Source of the DNA: Viscum album | Taxonomy: Eukaryota > Streptophyta > Magnoliopsida > Santalales > Viscaceae | Direction of reading: 5' to 3' | Assembly (NCBI GenBank): GCA_963277665.1 | Contig: OY728131.1 | Location: forward strand, 1,389,448,688 to 1,389,512,687 | DNA: 64,000 nucleotides | Shown here: one piece after another, positions 37,590 to 49,699 of the stretch | Layout: each line of letters starts with the position of its first letter | Numbering within the stretch: the stretch's first letter is position 1 | Position numbers and translations under genes: made by a program | The notes under the pieces: model-generated | Seen by the model: only the letters and a program-made list of their open reading frames with translations | Databases searched by the model: none | What the model was told of the DNA's origin: nothing

Positions 37590-38700
37590 CATATTAAGGT
37601 ACTGATGGTGTATATGTGACTCACATTCCCATGTATTCTTATCCATGCCACCATTCCTCCATAAGACATTAACCAAGGTGAAAGCATTCCCCTAAAACAC
37701 ATTATTTTTGTTTTCCTGATTCTCTATATGACACTCCTAGAAGGTCACATCATTTTTAACATCGAGATCACCCCAATAGAAGATGTTAGAGTCATCATGA
37801 AGATAACGACATAGCTGCAACATTTGATAATCATAGTGTATCCTACTCATCTATAAAGTAAGTGTTACCCAATGCACCAACACACTAACATGATCTAACA
37901 AATCAAAATACACAACAAACTAGAGGAAAATCATACTCCTATAACCAAACCACTTCATATCATGATGGGGAGTCACCTTCTAAAACATGTTACCCCCCAC
38001 ATCAAACTCTAGAGGTCTCCTCCTATGATCGGAATATGACTTATGAATATAATGTGCTATTTTATTCTTCTCAAAAATCACCTGAACCATTTCTATCGTA
38101 TTATATAATAGTTCTGATCCGAGAATTTCTAACTCTCCAACCCCAGTCCATCATAATAAATAACTGAATGTTTATACATACAAGGCTTCAAATGGTACCA
38201 TACTAATGGTGGAATGGAAACTATTCTTTTATGTGAACTATACCAAGGGAGGGTTCCTCATCCATGAACCTCAAAATTCCTTGACCCAATAGTGCAAAAT
38301 TTCTTCAAGAACATGGGTTGTATGTTTAGTGTAATTGTACATCTGTGAAAAAAAATTAGTTCTAAGGAATATGTGAGAATATAAAGCAAGTTTGATACAA
38401 CTCTGATCCCTAGAATAAAAATGAGGGTGTTTATTAGAAATGGTTGTCATCAGGACTCCATGGAGTCTCACCACCACATTTATATATTTCCGCGACAAAA
38501 CCTCAACTAAGATCAACTCCATTATTTCTATGATGTGGGATGATTTTTTTAAATGTTCTTATACCAAGAATATAGAGTAATGACCCACATAATCTAGAGT
38601 TAAACCAGTAAAAAATCCATCATGATTTACTCCCACTTCCACTGAGGAATATCAAACAGATGGAAAAAAACATAGGAATCATGATTCTCAACATTCAACT
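37590..38700 (-). pseudogene. Element D integrase (decayed)
   Basis: Minus-strand reading: LSRKYINVVVRLHGVLMT and ISNKHPHFYSRD in the open segment 38,522-38,271, matching L...Y...VVRLHGVP..I.SDRD.RF.S. Then STISMVPFEALY, GSELLYDTIEMVQVI, KSYSDHRRRPLEFDVGGNMF (about 37,980-38,040) and finally LVNVL.RNGGMDKNTWECE (37,615-37,665). The last part matches the VKVLWRNH..EEATWE chromodomain-like tail. The catalytic SDRD is changed to SNKH. Confidence 0.8.
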
Positions 38701-39199
38701 TCTGAAAGTCAAAACATCAAGACACAAATTCAACTACTGCATGCTTCAACCCATGACACTAAAAAAAACTCCCCAATACTATGTACATCTTTTTCATGGT
38801 AGGATGTATCATTGAGTGAGTACTATCAAACTCTCTGAAAACCATATCACACATAACAAATGTAATGAATATTATTCCCTGAAACACCAATATATGTTTT
38901 TCATCCTCAGAATAACCATCAGGGGCCTTTCCACAGACAACTAGAACTATTCATATCGCCACCTCAACATTCCCCCAACATGGTTTCTTCCACCTGCTAC
39001 AGAAAATATGATTGCACTATCATCTGAAAAATATAACATCTTCTCCCCAACTACCCCCATATCAAGATGTAATATCGAAATATCTTACATCCCCCTCTAG
39101 GAATAACCTTATTAATTAAATACATCCGTATACGACTTCTTTCTCCAAGAATCAGAAACAATATTTCCCTTTCTAGGTGTACCCTAAATATTGATGGTG

Positions 39200-39800
39200 T
39201 AGTCCAATAAGAACTACATCAATCAACGATGGTGAATATTTATGTCATTTTGGGGGAATCATACGTTAGACACTTTTGTTCAGTGATGACTACAAAACAC
39301 TCACCAACGAGGTAATGTATCAAAAACATCAGGGTAAACACCAATATTTCCATCTCAAGATAATGAGTGGCATAGATATATTAATGGTAACATAAAAGTC
39401 AGGACCAATAAGAAATTACCGATCTATGTTGAATCAGAACACAACCTATCCCTAGACACAAATCATCAGAGAAAACCACAAAATAAAATCATTCGGTTGG
39501 AAAAAAAACCAATGCACTAATATATTCTCCTTTAGATACTCAAAATATGTCTTAAACTAATACGTCCATATGAACTCCTATTTATTTTGAGTAAATGCTA
39601 TCATGGGAGTTGCGACCGGAAAGAATTTGAACATGAACGTCTTGTGATATCATTCATGACCAAGGAAAATTTGCTCTTCTTCCACTAACATGGGGACTAC
39701 CCATGATAGAAATGTTTATTTCATTGACATATCCACATCTACCCCTACTGGGATTCACCATTCCCTATGAAATGGAATTATTGTACTGAAAACTCACACA
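39200..39800 (-). pseudogene. Element D RNase H (decayed)
   Basis: Minus-strand translation near 39,490-39,230 gives VVFSDDLCLGIGCVLIQHRS, then ATHYLEMEILVFTLMFLIHY and FVVITEQKCLTYDSPKM. These align with VVYCDAS..GLGGVLMQ, PTHDLELAAVVFALKIWRHY and F.VF.DHKSLKY...QK. The match is residue by residue over about 85 codons in spite of stops and a frame change. Confidence 0.75.
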
Positions 39801-39819
39801 TTGAAAACTTCCCAAATAG

Positions 39820-40420
39820 CTACTTTTGATAAAGAACTCCCAAAATAACATACAGATGCTCGTTATTATCCTCCTCAGATGTGGAGTACAAAAGGTTTTT
39901 TTTGATTAATTCCTCCAAAAATTTATGTAGGAACTCACATAACATTGTCTTCATCATCCCCATAAACATAGCTAGACCATTAGTGACACTGAATGGCATC
40001 ACAATTAACTCGTAATGCCCATGATGATAATGGGAATCAATCTTTGGGATATACTCATCCTTCAAATGCATCTAATGACATCCTGAAAAAAAAATCATTA
40101 TTTGAGAACCAACATTCACACTTTAGTTGATCAAATAAATCATCAGTCCATAGAATATGATACTGGTTATTCAGTGTCACTTTGTCCATGTAATGAAAAT
40201 CAACACAAAACCGCAAACTATCATGAGACTTCTTCCCAAATAGAACTGGTGCACCCCATGGTGAAATGTTTGGATATCCAAAAATGCACTACAACAGACC
40301 ATCAAACTATATAAATAGATCCTTCAACTTTGATGGAGACATCCTATATACATATATATATGAAAAAATTTAGCAGGTGTGTTGATGAAATATCTCAAGA
40401 ATCACTCAGTTAGTGAATAC
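39820..40420 (-). pseudogene. Element D reverse transcriptase (decayed)
   Basis: Upstream piece (about 40,265-40,080): PWGAPVLFGKKSHDSLRFCV, DFHYMDKVTLNNQYHI and DDLFDQLKC. Downstream open piece 40,071-39,820: GHYELIVMPFSVTNGLAMFM, EFLHKFLEELI and STSEEDNNEHLYVILGVL. These are the fingers and palm blocks of gypsy RT. The catalytic FIDD segment has been changed to ELIKKN-like residues, so it is dead. Confidence 0.85.
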
Positions 40421-43189
40421 AACCTATTAGTATTAAGGGGAAAAATTACCTTCTCAAAATAATCCATGGGTATCCCCTCAAACTTGTGGACCGTAATTTC
40501 CTATCCAAATGAACCAAATTACAAAATGACTAAAATAGTACACTAATAAAATATCATTCAAAACTAAAATAATATACTAACAAAAATCTCCCAAAAATGT
40601 AGTATCGTTACATCATAAATAATTCAATAAAATAACTCTAAAATCCAATGTAAAAAAATATAAAATTAAAATGATAATTAGAACCTCATATTTCGTCTGT
40701 CGAAACAGTGATGAATAGAAATCATCTATCCCACAATAATGTCAAAATTGAAAAAGAAGTTGATTCACCATGATATAGAGTGAAGTACACCATGGGTGAG
40801 TGGAATTAATCATAGACTACATAACCAAATCCAAAAAAATATGAAGAAAAATTTAAGATAATATATTATAATATTAATGAATAATACCATTAGATTCCAT
40901 CAACAAAACTCACAACGATTCACTTTAGATTAAGTGGAATGGAGATGATGTAAGAGGACACTCATGGGATGTCATGGAAGGGTTCCTTATTGTAGTGAAG
41001 AAATAAAATTTGAGGGAATATAAAGAGCAGATAATGAGTTTTTGTGAAATTAATGACCCATATCCACTAAAGGCAGTGTTAAGCTTCAATGTACCCAATC
41101 AACGACCCCCAATTACCCAATTATTCTTATAGTTTTAAAATGTCGATGGTTCCACCTAATACATATCAAGACTCCTAATAACTCAGCCACACCTCAAAAC
41201 TCATAAAATATACCCATTAATCTATCATAAAATAGAAAAAATAAAATATTAATCATCATAAAAAAATAGCCCTTAAACAAAACATAATTAGTTAAATGGA
41301 TCTGTAATTTAATAAAATACACTTCCCACTTAAGGCAATTTTATATTACACTTCCACCTAACTATTCTAAAATGAAGATTCATTTTTTATTTCCATTTAT
41401 TATTTTAATGTTTTTACATACAAAATGATTTACTGAGAAAAATTATAAAAATTTATAGGTTTGTATCTTTCTCTTCCATCTTTTTATGTGAAGTTGAAGT
41501 GACTGTGTCACCCTAATGTATGTTATAACTCAAATTAACACACAATAAAACTTCTTACCATGATGCATATAATTTTTTTTATGTAAATAACTGACCACTC
41601 ATTAAATATTTTTCTTACTATAGGTTGTGAATAACCTTTCCACATTTACAATAAACCTATAGTGAGATAAAAAAACTAGTCTATGGAAAAAATTATGTTA
41701 CCACATTGAGTAAATTACCAATCACATGATGATATAATATTGTTTTGTTATTGTATATATAATTTTTATAATATAATGTACAAAATGGTTATTCTACAGT
41801 TGTGCCTACACATAGAAAAATCAGACAACATGATGTCCAGAACATACTGCAGGCGAAAATGATCTATCAACATGAAGAGATGAAAAAGCCATGTCACCTT
41901 TCCACATCAACTGTTCATGTAAAAATTTCATGATCTCAATTTACCATGCACTAAGTTAAGATATATTGTTATGTATAACTTATAGTTGGACCATTTAAAA
42001 TCTGTAATAGCTAATTTTGAATCATTAAAATGATTGTATTTATATTTGCTGAAGATTTATTACATTAAAAGAATAGGTTCTGGTGAATATACACATAATA
42101 TAAATATTTGATATTAAGAAAAAAAGGAGTAAATTACATATATCCTTTTCTACCATATTGAGAATAACACTCAATCATTTACCAAATTGCATGTGTTATA
42201 GAGAAGAGTTTAGGATTGTTTTTTCACCGAATGTATATAAGAAACATGCCCAATGTCATTAAAAAGAAAAATTCATGGAATCTAGATAGAGGATACTATT
42301 TAGATTGAACTAATTTAAATTTAATCATTCCAAATATATTATATTTTTCATTTGTGTATAAAATATTCATATGTGTCTAATATTACTTTATTTATCTTTA
42401 TAAATATAGCCTCCTCTTCAAAACATCATAATAATCAATATTAAATCAAATAGGTTTATTTTTATTCTTATCTATAAATGTGGAAGAAATACTATGTTAT
42501 CTAGTACCATTTTCACCCCATGTACAACTATAGAATATGATCAATGAATGGAAAAATATGTGTAGTATTTCTTTAAATATATTCCATGTTGTGGATCTAC
42601 TCATTTATGAAAAAAATACTTAGTAAAAAATGATATTAATGTTGAGGCGATTAATTTTAAACTAGTGACCAAACCCCCAATTTAAATTCCACTATGAGTT
42701 TTTGTAGTATTTTTGTTTTAATTTAGGAAAATGGTTTCTATTTTCTAATCCAGAAAAAAAAATATTGACTGTTAGTATAATTTGGTTTTATATAAATTTT
42801 TTATTAAGTAACATAATTTCAAATGATAAATTGTTTAATGATTATTTAATCTTATCCTTGATCTATCTTATATGTAATTATTAGAATGGTGAAATTTATA
42901 TTTCCACTGGAAGAGGAATTCAATAAGCAAAGAGAAGAATTAGTAAAACTAAATTTATTCAAATCTCCAATTCATCTAGTTCACATAAAAAACGTTATTT
43001 TCTTGTACAACAAAAATGTTCATTATTTCAATAATTATTTGGTATTATTATGGTAAACCAAAAAACAATTATGTATTCCCAATTAATATTTTAATAAAAC
43101 CAATGGACACAAGAATATTGTGGAAATAAAATATTTCTTTGGTTTAAATTTATTTTTTTTGAATCATACATTATGATTTTTAGTAAAAA
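40421..43189. other. AT-rich sequence without recognisable genes
   Basis: This stretch should contain the end of element D, possibly the rest of element C's 3' LTR, and the front of element E. I found no motif to assign any part. A block at 41,505-41,540 (GTGTCACCCTAATGTATGTTATAA) loosely recalls 25,155-25,185 in the element C 5' LTR, but too weakly to call. Confidence 0.35.
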
Positions 43190-43229
43190 ACTATTGTAAA
43201 ACAATTGTGTGTTGTCTCAAAATCTGAAT

Positions 43230-43720
43230 TGGGAATAGTCAAGCTTCAAATTCTTTATTAATTTTGATGGTGGATATTTCACATTAAATGAAAATTACAA
43301 AATGATGATAATCATACCTATCCAAATTCATATATCTAATATAGTTTTAATTTCAAAACATATATTTTCATATAAATTGAAATAAAATATTATTAAAATT
43401 TAAAAGTTTTGTGATGATGGTTTTCATGTTATATGTGAAAATAATACATTTTCTGTTTTTGGTTCAAATCATGATTTAGTTTATACTAATTTTATATGTA
43501 TGAAAAGTTATTTTTAAAAAATAAATGTGTTTTCGTTAAATAATATAATAGTTTAACTAACATTCCCTAAGAATCATGGAATTGAAATAGGAGATGTGTC
43601 AATTTAAATATTTACACAAATTGAAATCTCACTATTAAATATTTATATTAAGGGTATACCTAATTTAGAATTACCGACATAAAATATAAGAAATACCTAT
43701 AAAAAGGGAAAGAAATATAA
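43230..43720 (+). pseudogene. Element E protease end and GAG-pre-integrase remnant
   Basis: Across two frames I read FINFDGGYFTLNENYKMMII, then KFCDDGFHVICENN followed by TFSVFGSNHDLV, and later LLNIYIKGIPNLELP with NTYKKGKKYKISFK. These match copia blocks: F......GG.VTFG.N.K.KIIG, LCD.G..V.F....C.V and GLP.L.F....C..CQKGK..K.SFK. Confidence 0.65.
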
Positions 43721-43729
43721 AATATCATT

Positions 43730-44350
43730 CAAAACAAATGAATGATGTTCTAACTTATAAAACATTAGTTTTGATTATATGGAATTGATTATACCCTATT
43801 TATTTTTTATATAAGTAGGAAAACATTATGATTATAAAATATTGAATGATTATCATAATTCAAATTGGTAGAAATTATTTCTCATAAACATGATTCACAT
43901 ACAATTTATCAATGTTTTGAAATGATTTAGACAATAACAGGGGACATAAAATTTAATCAATAAAAATTGTTCATGACCGTGAGTTTGAAAATAAGGTATT
44001 GGAATAATTACACTCAAAATGTATCTATAATTTTATCTTTTCCTATCTTAATACCATGCGGTAGAATGTTGTAGATGATAGAGGAAGTATATCCCTTCAT
44101 GAAATTCCCAAAACAATGATTATTGTGCATGATTTCTAATTTATTTTTTGATAGAACATACAAAAATAAATTTCTATACAATTAAAGTTGATTTAATAAG
44201 GAATATATTAATAAAGACCCCTTATAACACAGGTAATAATAAAAATCCAATGATTAATTAATTTACATTTTTTTTAATGTATTTATACTCAATATAAAAA
44301 AATTAGACAAATTATCAACCATGACCGATGAAAAAATTATCCTTCGATAT
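43730..44350 (+). pseudogene. Element E integrase remnant
   Basis: Reads REFENKVLE, then NFIFSYLNTMR.NVVDDRGS and SLHEIPKTMIIVHD (about 43,980-44,135). In frame order these align with D.G.EFEN..F, NFS.PRTPQQNGVVERKNRT and L.EMARTM...... of copia integrases. The catalytic Glu of VVERKNR is Asp here. Stops and frame changes are frequent. Confidence 0.7.
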
Positions 44351-44649
44351 TATATATGATGTAAATCTTACATGGTTTTCAACAGAGGGACTTTAAGTGT
44401 GGAATAATTTGTACATGTGAACTTTAATGAAAAATATCCATATGATCCTAAGATCGTCTTATGTAATTTGTATGATCATTTTTCTAGTTATGAATAATGT
44501 TAAAATCATAGTGACGGTTATAATAGAACTCGATTAAAAAATGCAAAGAGTTCAGTTGAAAATATTAAACCAAATCCTATTAATTTGAAGGAGGTTGGAA
44601 AAATATATATCTACTGTGTATATAGGACTCATAAATACCATCACATAAA

Positions 44650-45560
44650 TTTCATTGTAGGTGAAATAAAAAATAGAACTCGGACTAGATAATCACAATA
44701 AAATTAGGATTAACATCATGATTTCTTACCCAGATTGAACCACATAACATAAATGATTTAATTAATAATGATTTTTTGGTAATGGATATTCAGGAACAAC
44801 ATAATCAGTTTGATAGAAATAGATACTAGGAATTATATGAAAGAACTAAATAATAGCTAAATATTTTTCTTAAATGTGTGTTTATAAACTATCTTGATGA
44901 TCGAAGCACAACAATATTAAAAAAGTTTGATTTGTTGAAAAATTATATAGTTATGAAGAATGAATTGATTATGAGGAAGCATTTTCACCATTATCTGGAG
45001 TTGAAGTCTTCAAGATATTAATTTCCTATGAAAAAATTTCGGATTTAAAACAATATAGAATTTATGTAAAGAGATAATTATTAATTGGTTATATTATTGG
45101 GGACATTTTTATTAATGAACCCCTGTATTTTAAAACCCTCACTGTCAAAATTAGATTTGAAAATTAATAAAATAATTATATAGTTTTAAATATCATCCTT
45201 TTTCTTGGTATGATCAAATCACATATCTTTATTGTCCAAAGGATTTACTAATGTTAATGATAAAGTTACATTATTTATTATAATAATATTTGATGATTCC
45301 TTAGATGTATAAATTTATGTTGATGATATTTTTTGTCTCTTTTTGGAATTTAGTTGTGTACTAAATTATCAAAACTTATGTAGATTAATTTGAAATGGGT
45401 TTTATGGGTGAACATAAATTCTCCCTTGATTTTCAAATTTTTTAAAATAATGAATGAATTATTTTAAATCAAATCATGTACAACATCAATATTATTAAAG
45501 ATTTTGGGATGGATTGGAATAAATGTAGTGATAAACCCATGAGTATAGGATGCATGAAAC
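44650..45560 (+). pseudogene. Element E reverse transcriptase remnant
   Basis: IDYEEAFSPLSGVEVFKILI (44,966-45,025) matches VDY.ETFAPVARLEAIR.LL. Later FLGMIKSHIFILSKGFTNVN and DKVTLFI lead to IYVDDIF with the catalytic YVDD intact (45,316-45,330). Then a block with EMGFMGEHKFSLDFQIF-like residues (about 45,395-45,435) matches FEM.MMGEL.FFLGLQI. Multiple stops and at least two frame changes. Confidence 0.75.
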
Positions 45561-48500
45561 CAATAAAATGGTTTGTCAAAACACTTACATATTTATAATT
45601 AGATGTATATAATACCAAAATGTTAGTGTCAAGATTTAGTTTTTAGAGTGGGTATGTGTGATCATTTTCATAAAAACCCATATTAGCCACATCTAATAGA
45701 TATGGAAATAAATTTAAAGTAGAAAAATAATAAAACTAACATAATAATGTTTTACCCATGAGTGTAGTCATATGATTTTATTAGTTATTTATATTTAGAT
45801 CTTAGATTTTATACATTATAATGAAATATTACTTCTAAAAATGTCACTTTTTGAGGAATTATCTAATCTCATGGTGTAGTATGAAACATATATTTGTGAT
45901 ATAATCCAATACTAAAGATTATTACATAACTGTATTAAATTCATAGGAACAAAATATGTAGATGTAATAAACATTATAAGATGATGCAGATCAATTTTGA
46001 CATGCACTGATTAATTTTTATATTTTGTATATGGTAGATTCTTCGAATAATTCTATATCACATACCTAAATAATTTATATTTTATAATACATTAATTTTA
46101 GTGATATAATTACCATAAATGTGATATAACCTTATAATTAATTGGTACTAAACATCATATTTATAATTTATTAACAATGATTTTTAATATTAAGACAATC
46201 AAATTTATATGACATGAGTTTGGAATGATTACATATCTTTGACAATTTTAATTTATTTTATATAGTAATTCATTTTTTTAAATGTTTTATAATTTGTTAT
46301 GTATAAATTTTTGGATGTAATTAGGATGAATGGTTTTAATGGTCAATATCCGTAATGAGTATTTTTTTCATTCAATCAGGCAGACTACCACACACATTTA
46401 CTCACATGGTCATTATTCATAACATGAAATCAAGTTATTATTGTTAGTAAAAATCCGGATCATCATGGTTATATGGTTCGAATACCCTCTATAAGGTTAT
46501 AGAGAGAATTCAAAACATTCTAATTTTACTTATAGATATATGATTAGCAGTATTATCATGTTTATTAAATTGGTTTTCATTGTCAAAATATTTTCTTTGT
46601 TTTTATATTATGTTTATTATTATTTTAGTCCCTAAATGATTTAATTTAAAATTGCAACAGGAATATGAAGTGTTACAAGAATTTTACTTTATATCTCATA
46701 TATTATTTTAATCTATTTTAGGGGATCAATTTATCTTGTCATGAATCTCTCTCTCTCTCTAACACAAAATGATTTATTTTCAATTCCAACCCATCAATGA
46801 TATCTAATTTAATAAATCATTCAACTATGTAGACAATTTCAAAAACTAAATTTTCTTTTTATTTTCCTCCTTAAATGAATTTAAATATGTCAAAAGATGG
46901 CATGAGCTCATTTACGATGTCAAATATTTTGATTCTCATTGATTTTCTAGTTTCAATGGAAAACAAAGATAGTTTATAATTGTTGAAGTAAACCCAATCT
47001 ATGGTCTGAAATTTGATCCATGAAAATGAATAGGGGAACTAGTTTCAATAAAATTGTAGACCAATCTATCCAAATATAGATAGGTCAGATTATAAAAAAC
47101 ATGAGTTATTTATTGAAAATAAAAAGGATACATTAAAATCAAGGATAACTATAATGTTTTTGAATTCAATTTGAATATTTGGGATTGTATTTTTCTTTGA
47201 AGAACTATATAGAATACAAAAATTATTAAAATTCATATATTAGATATCATCCACACATATAATTTAAAAATTAATTGGATGATATTAATTGGAATGGGAC
47301 TCCCAAGAAACACAATTGTTGAAATGAGTGGTGAATACATGTTCTTAGTAAAAGTTATTTGTCATGTAATTTTCTCGTGAAAAAGACACATTATTATTCA
47401 GATGCATAATAACATGTTATTATTGTTTTATATAAATATTACAGTAAAATTATCGTTTACATATATGTTATGAGACATATGGTGGAGTTGTACAAACCAG
47501 CATCAAGTATCAGCTCCTTACCCAATGATGTTCTAATTTTTGAGTTTCTAGAATATAAATTATTATTTTCTCCAGGGGAGAAAAATAAAATTTCATATGA
47601 TATATTTTTACATATCCAAAATATTTATAATAAAATAAAATTCATCTAGAATCCATGTTAATATTAATGGGTGACTGAACAAAGGAATGTGTATGAACAA
47701 TTTATTCTAGAAAAGTAATGTATTTATTCAATGGATAGGGTATATTATGGCCTTGAAACTGATCTATTTCTGTAGTATTCATATTTTAATGTATATATTT
47801 CTAAACAATATGTACAGAAAATAGCTATAGAATAAGGGGAAATGAATAAGAAACAGCAGTTGTATCCCTTAATGAGGAAGCTCTATTATTTAATGCAGAT
47901 GAAACAGAATAAGATCAACCTGTTAGATCTAATGAAGATGGGAATATCACAAATGAATCTATTATTATTATAAGTACCCATATATACCCTATATATGATG
48001 TAAATACTATGGGGAATAAGTCCCATGTTACCCCTTTATTTTAAAAATAATAACATTGTTGTGATGATGAAGATCACAGAGGTAGTCCACCTAGACATGG
48101 TGAACATACCATTATCTATATTCAATGAACATTGAATGGATATTTTATTAATATGGTTGACATTCCAGATATAATTTATAGTTCTCATGTTTTATTCCTT
48201 AGGACATTGTAGAATGAGATTTTAAAAATTAATTAGATGTTGTTAATAATGTTGAGGATTAGACTTTGGGTGATTGATTTTTGGAGGATTCTCTTGAGGT
48301 TTATGGTGGGAATCTAGCGAGTGATACATCTCTCTATGCTCATATAAACCCATTATATCTTCTCTACATGTCACAAAATATGATCTTCATGAGTTTAAAT
48401 GAATAATTTTTGATATATTAAAAGATGAATTTGTTATCATTTACAGCTACTTGTAATAACTGCGAAAATATGATATTTTTATGTGGTTACATTTTAAATC

Positions 48501-49699
48501 AATATTTTTGAGCCTAGATTTAAATTTGAAATAGTAATTATTTATAATGAGATTAAAAATTAGAGGGTTTAAATTAGTTCTCTTTTGGATGATCTATTAG
48601 ACATGTTTTTTGAATTAAAGGAGAGGTTCACGAATTTTATGTTTCATCATATTTAGGTTTCTTCCACTCTTTATGTTCATGCAATTATTGATGAATAAAA
48701 CATCGAATAGTGAATTTGGGAATTTTTTTATTTTTTTAATAGATAAAAATGTCTACTGAATCTATGTATTATGTTTTTCAAACCCATAATACAATGTTTA
48801 TGAGAAAAAAGATACTCAAGACCAAGAAATAATCAATTGGGTGAATGATTAATATCTAAGTAGGATCTTCACAGGGTCTAATCTGAAAGGGATGTTTATA
48901 AAAATTTATTTTAAATTGAATATTCCACTTAAGAGTTAATATTTTATGTGATAATTTTAGAATCATAATGTTAATAAATTTTTTTTTTAATAATTCCTGG
49001 AGAATCAGGATGATTTTCTTCAATATTTTGAGCCTACATTAAAGGTAGTAAGTGATTTCATCTGATTGATTAAACCTTGACTTTATACATGTTAGATTAA
49101 TATCCTAAAACCTATTCCTTAATTTCAACCTCCTAAAACGTATACCATTAATAATATTTATCTATCTATAGTCCATTCCTTTAATAATTTTATTCTATTT
49201 TCCATGTGTATAGTTCATAGAGACCTTGATTCCTCATCTATTATTGAGAATAAATCTTTTCCTTCCTCTTCAACCAATTGATATAATCGCTTCCTTCATA
49301 CAAAAATAATACAATAATCCCCTTAAGATTCATATTATAATTTTAGAAATATATTTATTATAATATACTTATACAATATTTGTAATATCTGATGATCTAT
49401 TAATGACATAATTTTATTTAATCTCATCTATATTTTATCGTATTCACAGTTATTATTTATTTTCACAAAAAATTGAGAAATAATATATGGACATGATATA
49501 GTTAATTTAATTTAGTAAAAAACATTTCTTGCTTTTATGAACATATTACATGGTTATATCGATCCTCTAATAATATACTTTTGAGATATTAAATATCATT
49601 TCAATTAAAAAATAATGATTTTTTATCATAAAAAAGGAATATTTTTGTATCAAACCATAACCTAATGATTTTAAAGATACCAAACCATTTTAATATATT
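45561..49699. other. AT-rich sequence, unclassified
   Basis: The first part is expected to hold the copia RNase H but no motif is safe. A somewhat less decayed stretch at about 47,820-48,360 gives longer readings with acidic residues, but I do not recognise a family. The phrase TTTTGAGCCTA occurs at about 48,508 and 49,027. A (CT)n tract lies at 46,746-46,760. Nothing else seen. Confidence 0.35.
46746..46760. repeat. (TC)n microsatellite
   Basis: Short uninterrupted TC run (TCTCTCTCTCTCT) in otherwise AT-rich DNA. Confidence 0.8.

Larger units (their letters stand above)
34028..40420 (-). mobile_element. Element D: minus-strand Ty3/gypsy, right part unresolved
   Basis: A third gypsy type, in minus orientation, inserted in the 3' LTR of element C. 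Left to right it has a 3' LTR of about 3.2 kb, then integrase, RNase H and RT remains. Gag, protease and the 5' LTR were not recognised beyond about 40.4 kb, so the element may be truncated or simply too decayed. Open frames are short. Confidence 0.75.
43190..45560 (+). mobile_element. Element E: decayed Ty1/copia pol
   Basis: Plus-strand remains of a copia-type polyprotein: a protease/GAG-pre-integrase region, integrase and reverse transcriptase in the copia order (integrase before RT). LTRs were not found. The RT wording (SKGFT...VTLFI, YVDDI, MGE-like block) resembles Sirevirus-type elements, which is an inference. The sequence is very AT-rich and no open frame exceeds 60 codons. Confidence 0.75.
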
